Shown in pieces: positions 1 to 8,683 of a DNA stretch of 10,644 nt. The DNA lies in assembly GCA_003118195.1 (NCBI GenBank), contig BEXV01001606.1, positions 47,593 through 58,236 of the forward strand. Reading direction: 5' to 3'. The notes under the pieces were generated by a model. That model had not been told where the DNA came from. It was given only the letters and a program-made list of their open reading frames with translations, and ran no database searches. Made by a program: the position numbers and the translations under genes. This stretch comes from Hemicentrotus pulcherrimus. Its lineage: Eukaryota; Echinodermata; Echinoidea; Camarodonta; Strongylocentrotidae. Each line of letters begins with the position of its first letter. The first letter of the stretch is position 1.

Positions 1-33
1 AGGCCCACTCGGCCCCCTGGATCCGCGCCTGGG
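1..33. repeat. Edge of a C-rich dispersed repeat
   Basis: The first 33 bases are far more GC-rich than anything nearby and contain GGCCCCCTGGATCCGCGCC. From memory, similar C-run plus TGGATCCGC segments are common dispersed repeat pieces in marine invertebrate genomes. The composition falls to AT-rich immediately afterwards, so this looks like one end of an element cut by the window edge. No database comparison was possible, and the family is not named. Confidence 0.4.
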
Positions 34-1045
34 TCACATTCATATAATTACTCATATCAAATGCCTAAGATGCATGCTGATAAAACAATGAAACAATATA
101 AAAATCAAGCAACATCACGTAAGGCATAACGGTAGGGATAACAAACCTAGCCTACTCTAAGCCAAGCGCATGGCCTTCTCTGCCGCTCTCATAAAATCCT
201 CCTCCTATCAACTCGCTTGAATAACCATCTTCGTGCGTTTACTTATACTAGTTACCATGGTAACATAGTGCAATTATCCGTTTGGCCAAGCACAGGTCTC
301 ATATCAAGAACCGTAGGGAGGCTTAATTTCTCAACATTATATTACATCTCTCTTTCTTTTTCTCTTCCTCCCTCAGCACCATCTCTTTATAATGAGCCTA
401 AAACCACAATCTCTCATTTTCTTTGTTTCTATACTAGACCATTCATGTGTTTTTTTTAAAAACAACTATGTTGACTACATTTGTTATAACATGCAAAAAG
501 TAACGAGTTTCATGCCGATGTGATCTGCTGCTCCTAATAGATTCACACGGATAGAATTGAATGTGATTGCAATCATCATTATGCAGTCGTTTTTATCATA
601 ATCGGAATCATTATTTGGTTGTTTGTGGGACAAGTTGATTAGGTCTTATATTTATAATCATGCAAATGTCTGAGCTTTATTTTTTTTGCTGAAACGCAGG
701 CCAGACAATATTTCTTGACAAGCCAAGATGATCACGAAGTATTCTTGGGAAGAACATTGTTTTCAAAGTCTCTTTAATTTATACAATTATACAATTGTAT
801 GAACCTCTTTTATACCAGTCACGGATCAATAATGATATAGGAGAGCAAAAAGGTTAGATTAGATTAACACCATTTCTAGAGACATCCTGTCCTGTTTATT
901 GTAGATAACTCGGCGTTTAGATGTTTTCTAGCAGACGCATGCTTTACATTTCCTATGACGCCTGTCAGAATGACTTTCACTATGTTCATTGCAAGTACTG
1001 GCCTCGGAATAGGCCTATAACCTTTTTATCTTCTGAGAACTTGAT
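34..1045. other. Noncoding, AT-rich; no gene seen
   Basis: I see no supported gene here. The longest open frame (217-459) begins with TTG, not ATG, and translates to low-complexity Ser/Phe-rich sequence from pyrimidine-rich DNA. Landmarks are the X-box at 251-264, T-runs near 449 and 679, and a 12-bp perfect palindrome ATACAATTGTAT at 789-800 preceded by a direct copy of its left part (781-788). A TAGGCCTA palindrome lies near 1011. Confidence 0.6.
251..264. promoter_or_regulatory. Perfect RFX X-box palindrome
   Basis: GTTACCATGGTAAC is a perfect 14-bp palindrome made of two RFX half-sites (GTTACC and GGTAAC) around AT. RFX winged-helix factors bind this X-box, best known upstream of ciliary genes and as a motif enriched in conserved noncoding elements. 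The sequence match is direct; binding is inference. No gene start is recognisable beside it, so it would be a distal element or belong to a gene outside the window. A 13/14 copy lies at 5338-5351. Confidence 0.5.
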
Positions 1046-1071
1046 GAGTGCCTTATGATTCTTTGGTCGCA

Positions 1072-1081
1072 CCCCCCCCCC
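1072..1081 (+). repeat. C10 homopolymer
   Basis: An uninterrupted run of ten C (G on the minus strand) sits in otherwise AT-rich sequence. The run length may vary between alleles or be miscounted by sequencing, so any frame crossing it is unreliable. Confidence 0.85.
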
Positions 1082-1569
1082 TGCTCTTTAGAACAAAAAA
1101 CTTCTTGTTTAGCCCTTGCTTATATCGTCTCATTGAAAATATGCATGTCTCTTCAACAACGACCATTGTTGCTATATCAGTAAGGCCTGCCAATACGTTA
1201 AGACTACCAGAGAAAGAAATTTGCAAAGTTGTCATCTCTGCCTCATGTTTCCCTGTCTCTTTTATATGAAAATAGTCTGCATGACAATAATGTTGTTTTG
1301 TCAAACATCACAATTCCTTATCCTCTTCACCACTCTTACACCGGCTACACACATTGTTCCTGTCTCATGTGCCAATCTTAACAGTTTGCTCATCATTATA
1401 CTCAGCGATAGTATTTCTGGTGCCTCTTCTTCTTAAATCAATACAAAGTCAAATTGTGCTTATCTTATCATTAAAGCTAGTTTAGATATGAACCGCAGCG
1501 GTTTTTTTTAATGAAATTAGGTAAAATACCTCAACATTCAGTTATCTTAAATACAGAGCCCAGTGTATT
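1082..1569. other. Noncoding; no supported gene
   Basis: The minus strand is open from 1304 to 1053 and the plus strand over 1048-1269 and 1221-1436, but none has recognisable domains or good splice signals, and the first two cross the C10 run. A Sox-type core CCATTGTT lies at 1163-1170. Nothing else stands out. Confidence 0.5.
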
Positions 1570-1662
1570 CGCGCAAGTCCTCGCGTTGCACGCAGCGCCG
1601 TTCATTCACACGTCGTTGAAAATAACTGCGGCGGATTTTTTGCGGCGGTTTACCGCGCCAAA
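1570..1662. promoter_or_regulatory. Compact CpG cluster with E2F-type site
   Basis: About 15 CpG dinucleotides fall within roughly 90 bp, whereas the flanking sequence is CpG-poor. The segment ends in GCGCCAAA (1655-1662), whose complement TTTGGCGC matches the E2F consensus, overlapping the small hairpin GCGGT-TT-ACCGC (1645-1656). It could be a small promoter, a hypomethylated regulatory element, or the terminus of an unrecognised transposon. A 60-codon plus-strand frame crosses it (ATG at 1511, stop ending 1693), but the peptide is not recognisable and I do not call it a gene. Confidence 0.35.
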
Positions 1663-2560
1663 TCTGAACAAGCCTAGTAATACTCTAGTTTAAAGATACA
1701 GCCTCACAAACGTGAGTTTTCTGATAATACAGTATAACTAATATCAAAGAAATTCGGCATATTGATTATTGTGGAGAACCAATTCAAAATGGACTTTTAA
1801 GTAGTTACTTATACTTCACATACAAACATGAAGCTACCACATAAAACATAAAAAAAAAAGACGTATAAAATGGGAATTATATATATATATATATATACAT
1901 GTAGAATTATGAGCACGTCTCAATGATACTCAATTCATATGATAGATTAAGTATAATGTGAGGAATCTACTGAAAAGGGTCCCTGGTAATATTGATCGAT
2001 AAACATAAATTGTCAAGCGGGTCTAATGTATTCGGCATCTAGATTTGTTCCTACTTTTTCAATTAAAACTTCCTTGATCTTATTTTTACCTTTTGTTCTA
2101 TTATTTTATCAAAACAAAGAAACGTAATCAAATAGCTCTACGATGTTCTTGTACACTAAAATTAACAATACCCCCTAAAACAAGCTTACTTTTCGAATGC
2201 TTGCATTTTCTTTAATTACAAAAACCGTAGGCTTCTCAGATACCCCTTGACTCTGAGAATTCAATTCAGTTCTCTTCCGTTTTTTGGAAATTAACAGATT
2301 TAAATACATTGATGTAAACTTAATCTTGTAGTTTCATGCTAATAATAAGTTGGTTATTAATGTGTTGGCTTGTCGGCTTGACATTGAAAACCAAAAATAT
2401 TGTTCACGACTTCAACATCTACCTATGACGAAATGCGATAAGAATGAACCAAAGAAAGGGCACACGAAAGCACTGACTCTATTACGCTCAACATCGGATT
2501 CAAATAGTCCAACGTGTATGGTTTTGTGTGTGCGAGTGTTCAATGGTTGAAGCATGATAA
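1663..2560. other. Noncoding; no gene seen
   Basis: This is AT-rich sequence with the TA microsatellite at 1879-1897 and an A-run near 1851. The only frame above 60 codons (2350-2550, plus) starts with TTG and has no recognisable motif. Confidence 0.6.
1879..1897. repeat. TA dinucleotide microsatellite
   Basis: This is an uninterrupted alternating TA tract of about nine units, followed by a short ACATGTA palindromic stretch. Such tracts are self-complementary, can extrude as cruciforms, and often vary in length between individuals. Confidence 0.9.
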
Positions 2561-3422
2561 TTAACGTTGCCACAGTACTACTTTACGTTCGCACAGAGGA
2601 GGGCAAACGTTCGATCGTAATGAGCCGTGTGCTAACAAACAGATTACATGAGTTGGATGTAGACATGCAACAGGCTGGAGAAAGCGAAAACGCTTCAGTT
2701 TACCAGACATGACTGTGATAATGTCTAGTTACCCCAAATCTACCATTTTCATCGATGACGGGCCACTTACATCGCCTTCTTTTCCGACATCAGCATTAAT
2801 TTCGTAAGGAATGATGCTGTGATTTTTTTATCGACCATCATTCACTGTTGTCTTGGCAGCCAAACAGATCTATGCCTGTGTGGTGATCGATCGATGAGGT
2901 GGGATTTTTTCATCTCGATTTGAGCGTGAAATCATCTCGACTCCATGACGCTCAGCAGCAGAAAGGGTGTGAATCTTATATTGTCAGGTGTGTATGATTT
3001 CTATTTATCCCCTTAAGGTACACTCATTTACAGTAATTATTGATTTACCTTGAAAAAATACTTATATTTTTCATTCTTACATGTGCCCTTTTTCGTTTGG
3101 TAAAGTAGGTAAATATAATACACCAAACAGCCCATGACTGAACTTCATGACCGTAAATTATTTGTGGAATATTATATGTTTTAAAGGGTCATATGATATA
3201 AATTTCTAAACCCCCGAAAAATCGGCATGTATGGGGTATTTTATCCCCCGGAATCTTCAAAGAATACTAGGAATTAATGAGATTTGGGGAAGAAATTTCA
3301 TGCTGTACGTCTCACACAAGACTCGTGTGAATCGCCTCCTCAAAGCTGATGCTCACAATGTAAATTTCAAGCAGTATGTTGCATTAGTCTGTTGCGTATT
3401 GTAATGCATACTCATGCAGGTG
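2561..3422. other. Mixed-composition noncoding stretch
   Basis: GC and CpG content are somewhat higher here than in the flanks between about 2580 and 3000. Landmarks are a GATCGATCGATGA stretch near 2886, TTGGCAGCCAA (an NFI half-site palindrome with non-standard spacing) near 2854, and several GTGTGA-type T-box half-sites between 2965 and 3330. A short minus-strand frame ending in a GTAAGT donor (2841 to 2771) is discussed as a finding. No gene is confidently supported. Confidence 0.5.
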
Positions 3423-3434
3423 TTTTTTTTTTTT
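3423..3434 (+). repeat. T12 homopolymer
   Basis: This is a run of twelve T, followed by GT-rich sequence (GTATCGTTGTTGTGTTGG). It could be the A-tail of a minus-strand retroposed element, but no target-site duplication or element body was recognised, so it is recorded only as a homopolymer. Confidence 0.8.
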
Positions 3435-4885
3435 GTATCGTTGTTGTGTTGGTATTGTACTGAAAACATAATGTTCATATTGAAATATGTATTAAATGAT
3501 TTCAAAATCACCCAACACTCTTACCCCCTTCCCTCCCCAACAACACCAACAACAATTCATATATAGAACCACGTAAAATGTAGATAATTATATGACAAAA
3601 CCGCAACTTTTTTTTTTCTAAAGCAATGAATAGCTTTCCGTACAAAATCTCAACGCAGCACCGCATACCGCAATTAGCTTTCAAGTTATTCAACAGAAAA
3701 TGTAAAACACATCTACAGTGTACAGTGAACAAAGCGATGTAATGTAGAAATTAATCACAGGCAATTTTAATCCTCATGTGGCTCTCGTTGCAAACGGTTC
3801 ATTAAACTAAATTGTGCACGTCATCCTTTGTAGTCGTGATTATATAGAATAACAGTCTGGTGATTTACATGATACATTCATATTTGCTTAGGGAATCGGA
3901 GATGAAGTTAATCATTGTGAGATTTGATTATTCTAAAATAAATTGATTATAAAGCAGTATCTACTTCATCGAAAGTAGTGTTAAAAGCCTTTCCATTCTA
4001 ACTCTCTGTAAATGAAGCACACTATTCTTGTAGATAGAGAAGTTAAGAAGCTTGCAGCAAGTCAAGATGATATTATGCAGTGTAAATACGAAATAATTAG
4101 CTCAATATTTCTTTCAAAAAGATTACATGACGGTTTTCCTATTCATTCCTTATTCCTTGTTTAAAAAATAGAACATTTGAAATAAACAATGACAATTAGT
4201 AGGCCTATATTCATTTAATGGAATTAATGCATAAGAAATTGCAAAGAAGTCGCAAGAAAAATGAGTATTTTAAAACATTCTAAAACTTAGTTTTTTTTTA
4301 GTGGGAGACGAACGCAATAAGGAAATGCAAAAACCTTCAATAAAGCGAAATAAGCCATGGCTCATTGTCTAGAAAACGAAGCAGGTACATTACTAGATTA
4401 GTTTTTATGGAAACTTGGCCCATATATGTTTATTTAAAGATAAAGTTGAATTCTGGTCATGCGGTTGCATTTTGAAAGAAACGGTGTGGAATCGATTAGA
4501 AGAGGTTGATCATCTAGCATGTCAGTATTGGTGTGTACTGGAAGGTTCTGAAGCCATCAAAATAATAAGAATTTGGCCCAGTCTTGGTAAAAGTTACAAG
4601 CACTGTACACAGAAAGATGAATATGGAACTACACGAATATGTGACATAAAAATCCGTCCTGATTTGTATGCTGAATAGAATATTAAGGCATTTGAAGAAT
4701 CATGCTTTTCAGGGAACATTTTTTTTATCCGATGTTCTTCCACACTAGCATATTAACAATGATAACGCTCACAAATTATTTTTCACCTCTTCCCAGGACT
4801 CAACCTCCTCTTTATACAGTTATTTTTGTCACTGCAAACGATAAAAGCAAGAAACGCGTTTTTTGTTTCAATCTAAAGAGCGACT
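3435..4885. other. Noncoding, AT-rich; no gene seen
   Basis: I find no recognisable coding sequence. A plus-strand frame of 87 codons (4415-4678) has a fairly protein-like mix of residues, including several Cys and Trp. It starts at TTG, has no ATG in good context and no clear acceptor at its left end, and matches nothing I know. A 74-codon minus-strand frame (3732-3508) is Leu/Cys-rich and crosses a T-run. A TAGGCCTA palindrome lies near 4200. Confidence 0.55.
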
Positions 4886-4917
4886 AACACATACACGCGC
4901 GCGCACTCACACACTCA
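4886..4917. repeat. Alternating CA/CG tract, Z-DNA-prone
   Basis: ACACATACACGCGCGCGCAC followed by TCACACACTC is a nearly continuous purine-pyrimidine alternation with a pure CG core of nine bases. CG-rich alternation is the classic sequence favouring left-handed Z-DNA. It is also a remarkable local CpG concentration in an AT-rich region. Most likely it is a degenerate CA microsatellite with CG interruptions. Confidence 0.75.
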
Positions 4918-6140
4918 TAAAAAATGATGCTCCAGAACAACAGCTTTTAAAGAATTATTTAGCTGACATTTTCATCTGACCATAATGGAGCGTTGTACTG
5001 TTGGATAGTGTGCCTATAACGATTAGTATTATGCATGTATGCTGCTAATCACAGGAAAAATAGATACAAAAGGAGTATATAAATATATTTTATTTTCGGC
5101 TTTTACACAAAGCCAGAATAAGCATTGAGTTTGTCCAAAGAGAATAAACAACATAGCTTAAAACATCTCGCTCTCTGCGTAAGTGTGTTGAATATAGATG
5201 AAGGAAATTTCATTAATGCAATTCATCGAAGTTTCCGATCTGCCTCAAACCACACGGAGCTTCTAAATGACGCTACTGCGCTGCTAAACAAAATATACAT
5301 GGATACCATCTTTGAATGAAACACACATGCATAAATGGTTACCATGGTAATTTGAAATTGTCCCTTATTACTCCCTCTCCAGCGGCTGTGGCAGACAATA
5401 CAAGTCATGTATACGTACGCACTGATGGTATTATGGGAGACTACAGGGATATCAGTTAAAATGTCATTCACTCATGGAGTTATATCCCTTGTTGGTTCGT
5501 GTTCATTATTATGTATTTATATGTTTATTTGTATAGTGCGGGCGGCGATTAAATCTCTAGGAAGAGGAGATAATGAAATATCTATTCACTCTTGATTATT
5601 GAGTAGTATGATATAAAGTGATGTATATACAACAACCAAGAGGGATAAACAGCTCTTTCTTAGCAAGTTAACAGTTGGTATTGGTGTATAATTTTTACAT
5701 TTCATTTCTTCATTGCAGATATCATTGTTTAATTTCTTAAGATAAAACTAAGCTTCATTCCTTACATACCCCTTTTAAGACCCCGTGGAATGAATTGTTG
5801 ATAGTCCTATCAATAATGAAGAAGGCCTTGTACTTGCAAAATAACAATTGATGATAGTTAGTAGAACACACCCTCTGATTTATTTCTTTGAATATATTAA
5901 AAGGATGGTGTTATTGAGTGGCAATACCATTTCTTTTCCATTCAAGCTCTCCAAAAAAACTATTTTAAGACTGTTCAATAGTATGTTGAATATTCTTGAA
6001 AGAACGAAGAGAACTGATATTCTATCTCTTTACATAATTATTTAAGGTTTTTGCGCATAATTCTGTTATTATCTTAGTCATGTATAATTGGTAAATTGTA
6101 CTGGTTTTCTCTTTACAGAAAACTTTGTAGTTTATTTTGT
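4918..6140. other. Noncoding; no supported gene
   Basis: Open frames at 5125-5319 (plus, TTG start), 5471-5223 (minus) and 5848-6045 (plus) show no recognisable domain. A hairpin GGCTTT-TACAC-AAAGCC sits at 5098-5114. Two good acceptor-like sequences are present: TTTCTTCATTGCAG ending at 5718 and TTTTCTCTTTACAG ending at 6118. No matching upstream exon and donor could be identified, so no exon is called. The second X-box (5338-5351) lies here. Confidence 0.5.
5338..5351. promoter_or_regulatory. Near-perfect RFX X-box
   Basis: GTTACCATGGTAAT matches the palindrome at 251-264 at 13 of 14 positions and keeps both RFX half-sites with the two-base AT spacer. The flanks of the two copies share at most a weak AATT-TCC similarity at different offsets, so they do not look like copies of one long repeat. 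RFX binding is inferred from the motif only. Confidence 0.4.
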
Positions 6141-6146
6141 AATTTC

Positions 6147-6358
6147 TTTCTAATCGCTTTCCCTTTGTCGTCTTACTTTCATCATCATTCCTCTTCTCCA
6201 TTTCTTCACAATTCCAACTGTTGCATTCTTCTCATATCACTTCCTCCCTATCTCTCTCTCTCTCCCCCTCTCTCTCTATCTCTCTCATCCTCCCCATTTC
6301 TTCCTGTTTTTCTTTCTAACTTAACTCTCTCTCTCTTTAAATCGTTCTCTCCCTTTTT
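6147..6358 (+). repeat. Long CT-rich tract with TC microsatellite core
   Basis: About 210 bases are strongly pyrimidine-rich on the plus strand, with a CT-repeat core around 6248-6291 and a second short TCTCTCTCTC run near 6325. The mirror-like polypyrimidine stretch could form triplex DNA, and the complement is GAGA-rich. Open frames crossing it on both strands (plus-strand Ser/Leu/Pro-rich, minus-strand Arg/Glu-rich) are artefacts of the low complexity. Confidence 0.85.
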
Positions 6359-7002
6359 GTATTGTTGAATCACGTTTGTATGATAAATACTCATACTGTG
6401 TAGCATTATGAATAGACATTTAATGTGCATTCTATTACGTTTCAACATTAAACAAATCTCCAGTATTCACTTGTTATAACTCAATTAATCAGCCTCAATC
6501 TCTATTTAAAATATGAATATTCCTCATTTAACAATGATTACAAAAACTATAATAATGAGGAATCTATTCTATTTGTATCATCAATTTGTTTACATGTAAA
6601 GAATATGTAATACGTTATGATCTATTGTACTGTGTATTATTTTTACTTGTCTATATCTAAGTTTTTTGTTGAAATGCTTTTTAAAACCGAGCTTTTAAAA
6701 CTTGCAATGTAATTTAGCTTTCGGGCTACCATTTTGCAGTTGTTCTAATAAAACCATTCTACTACTACCACTTTTTTTTTTCTTAAAATATATTTTGTAA
6801 TTATTACTATAATGATTAGTTAAATGGTATATGAAAAATATCATAGAAAGTCAAATATTATCAGGAAAGAGGTGAATCTAGTAAGGTATTCATGATCGTG
6901 TATGGATTTCCAGTTGACCAAAACACAATCCTCAGCTATAACGCATTAGCGCTCATTGCCGATTGTATAGACAACTATTTATAGTTTACTATCTGTGGCA
7001 AG
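6359..7002. other. Noncoding, AT-rich; no gene seen
   Basis: Stops are dense in all frames. The only notable feature is the AATAAA and T-run pair at 6747-6781. Confidence 0.65.
6747..6781 (+). terminator. Possible poly(A) signal with T-rich downstream element
   Basis: AATAAA at 6747-6752 is followed after about 19 bases by a T10 run from about 6772, the usual arrangement of hexamer and downstream U-rich element. It could end a plus-strand transcript or a retroposed sequence. AATAAA is frequent by chance in DNA this AT-rich and no upstream gene is supported, so this is weak. Confidence 0.2.
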
Positions 7003-7012
7003 ATGACGTCAT
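7003..7012. promoter_or_regulatory. Full palindromic CRE/ATF site
   Basis: ATGACGTCAT contains the complete cAMP response element TGACGTCA with symmetrical flanks, the optimal site for CREB/ATF-type bZIP dimers. It keeps its CpG in a CpG-poor neighbourhood. Function is inferred from the motif. Confidence 0.4.
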
Positions 7013-7343
7013 TTTAAGTATTTAGTTTTTATCAACAAAATGAATTGTTTTGTATGTTGATCATCACTCTTGTGTCGGTTGCCTATTGCCATTTTTTTTA
7101 ATCCTTAGCGACCCTACTAAGTCACGGGCAGATTGTATTTCATACTCGTTGAAACGGTTAAACTTGAATAAAACATGATCTCGCAGCGTGCGTAGAACAA
7201 GATACTATGTATAGTCGAGCCTGCAATACTTTCGAGCCATGTAAGGTATTTATATACCAAATACGAAAAATGTATGTTCCCTGTCCCAAAACTTAACTTA
7301 TCTATCTTTATTATTTGCTTAGATATTATGATCCGAAGTTATT

Positions 7344-7351
7344 TTACGTAA
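7344..7351. promoter_or_regulatory. PAR-bZIP / D-box type palindrome
   Basis: TTACGTAA is the perfect palindromic site recognised by PAR-bZIP (HLF/TEF/DBP) and related C/EBP-type factors. It is short, so chance is possible. It is listed because it falls between the CRE at 7003 and the dyad at 7470. Confidence 0.25.
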
Positions 7352-7469
7352 TTTGTATCATGATTCCCTTAAAGATAATGGGTTTCTCTAACCATGTTTC
7401 TTAAAACAATTCAGCGAATAATTTCGGATTTCTAAATTTTTATTTCGAGTACAATAGATTGCTTTTATG

Positions 7470-7490
7470 ATGCATTTTCTAGAAATGCAT
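7470..7490. repeat. 21-bp inverted repeat with heat-shock-type core
   Basis: The arms ATGCATTT and AAATGCAT are exact complements around TCTAG. The centre reads TTTCTAGAAA, which contains the TTC-nn-GAA dyad of a heat-shock element; functional elements normally need three units and only two are present. It could equally be a small cruciform-forming palindrome. Confidence 0.5.
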
Positions 7491-7615
7491 GGCTATTCAT
7501 TCATTTGGCTTCTATGATTATTGATATAATAATTTATTTCATTTTAATTTAGTTGGTGAGGGATGGGAAGCAGTTGATTTCGCCCAAAATTTTCGTCAGA
7601 CAAAATAAGATATAC

Positions 7616-7788
7616 TACAGTCAAACCTGCTTTAGAGACCATCTGTCTACAAAGACCATTTTTTTTTGTTTCCCTTGAAAATAGTTTATCAATGCAACAT
7701 GTACAATAGGCAACATAAAGACCATCTGCCTTTAAAGACAACTTATATTGTCTCCCTTGGGTGGTCTTTATATACAGGTTTCACCGTA
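7616..7788. mobile_element. Tc1/mariner-type MITE with TA duplication
   Basis: The 169-bp element (7618-7786) begins CAGTCAAACCTG and ends CAGGTTTCACCG. The terminal inverted repeats extend about 25 bp, to GAGACCA on the left and TGGTCTTT on the right, with a few mismatches and one gap. Both ends are flanked by TA (7616-7617 and 7787-7788), the target-site duplication made by Tc1/mariner transposases. There is no coding capacity, so it would have needed a transposase from elsewhere. Internally it contains a roughly 40-bp direct duplication: 7637-7677 and 7720-7759 both run GACCATCTG, then AAAGAC, then CCCTTG. I recognise CAGTCAAACCTG with AAAGACCA repeats as a widespread marine invertebrate MITE type; the exact family name is not known to me. 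Confidence 0.8.
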
Positions 7789-7825
7789 TAATGAAAGTAA
7801 AATGGATGATATGCCTTTTTTTAAA

Positions 7826-7870
7826 GTCACGTGTGACACCTTCTAGGTAGAAACATCTATACGAAGGTGT
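7826..7870. promoter_or_regulatory. E-box palindrome and adjoining hairpin
   Basis: GTCACGTGTGAC (7826-7837) is an inverted repeat around a CACGTG E-box, the core bound by USF/MITF/Myc-type bHLH-zip factors. Overlapping its right end, ACACCTTC (7836-7843) pairs exactly with GAAGGTGT (7863-7870) across a 19-base loop. Both arms also resemble T-box half-sites in inverted orientation. Whether this acts as DNA binding sites or is chance is open. Confidence 0.3.
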
Positions 7871-7871
7871 G

Positions 7872-7909
7872 CTACGTTTATTCATTTCTTCTACGTTTAT
7901 TTCATTGAT
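7872..7909 (+). repeat. Two-copy 19-bp tandem duplication
   Basis: CTACGTTTATTCATTTCTT (7872-7890) is followed directly by CTACGTTTATTTCATTGAT (7891-7909). The first 11 bases are identical and the rest align with one shift. This looks like a replication-slippage duplication that has since diverged. Confidence 0.7.
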
Positions 7910-8683
7910 GTGAGTGGGTGGGTTCAGTGAACAAAAAAACAAAATACAGTTCTCAAAAAAGATGCAATTTTATCACAACATCCTGAGTCTTTCATTAAAC
8001 TCTTGAAGATTGACTTGAGGAAGTCAGTTTACTACCCTGGCAGACCCTTATAAATTAAATTACATGTTATTTACCCTGCTTCCAATTAATCTGAAGAGGA
8101 GAGATGATCACGTCTGTAATTTTATGACTGCACAGTAGGTTGGTGATGCACTCTTTATTGCATTTTTATGGATTCATTAAAAGATTTTTTTCAGTCATCT
8201 TATATGTCTTTCAACTTTGGTAATTGTCTTTAGAAAAATTACCCATGCCTCACAAAATGACTTCCTTCTTGACTTGATACCAATGAAAGGCGGTGAGCGC
8301 TTAATTGCGTTCTCTATGATGATTACTTAAAGACCTACTGTTTTTCTTGAAGATACACCATTTTGTGGACATTTTTCCGTTTGATCGTTGTGAGATATGA
8401 AGGTAGTTACAGTAATGGAATAATCTTCAAACAGGATCACAGTGTACGTGCCATCTTTACACAAACAAGAAATCGAGTAAAGACGAAATCTCGCCTCATC
8501 TACATGATAATAACTTGCTTTATCGGCATCGCCAATTTGTATTTGCCATCGTAATGTTTGTTTCATCTTATCAAGATTTTTGATATTTTGCTCGTGTTGT
8601 CGTCATGTTTTTATGTCTTTATCACTAATTCTTTAGCTCTGTTTTATGCAATGACTATTCATCTTTTACGCATCTTTTCACAG
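7910..8683. other. Upstream region; no supported gene
   Basis: No gene is confidently called. An inverted repeat GGTAATT/AATTACC lies at 8219-8243. Between 8327 and 8566 both strands are open: a 79-codon minus-strand frame starts with a real ATG at 8566 with A at -3, and a plus-strand frame covers 8363-8554. Neither resembles a family I know. The minus-strand frame lies head-to-head with the exon at 8719 and is discussed as a finding. Confidence 0.45.

Noticed and set aside
134..145. TAGGGATAACA resembles the left part of the I-SceI homing endonuclease site
   Set aside because: Only about the first 11 of 18 bases agree; the right half differs, and no intron or endonuclease gene is present.
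1053..1304. 83-codon minus-strand frame with a Val/Thr-rich middle
   Set aside because: It reads through the C10 run, shows no known motif and has no supporting splice signals.
2596..2612. AACGTTCGATCGTAAT resembles a tRNA B box
   Set aside because: The flanks do not fold into a cloverleaf and no A box lies at the right distance.
3522..3555. CAA-rich short repeat next to a CT run
   Set aside because: It is only a few degenerate units, too short to call a microsatellite.
4415..4678. 87-codon plus-strand frame with protein-like composition
   Set aside because: It starts at TTG, lacks a good ATG, acceptor or recognisable motif, and its length is expected by chance in 10 kb.
5125..5319. 64-codon plus-strand frame
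   Set aside because: The start is TTG, which is not a normal animal start, and there is no recognisable domain or splice structure.
6096..6448. Overlapping open frames on both strands (Ser/Leu-rich and Arg/Glu-rich)
   Set aside because: Both are products of the CT/GA low-complexity tract, not genes.
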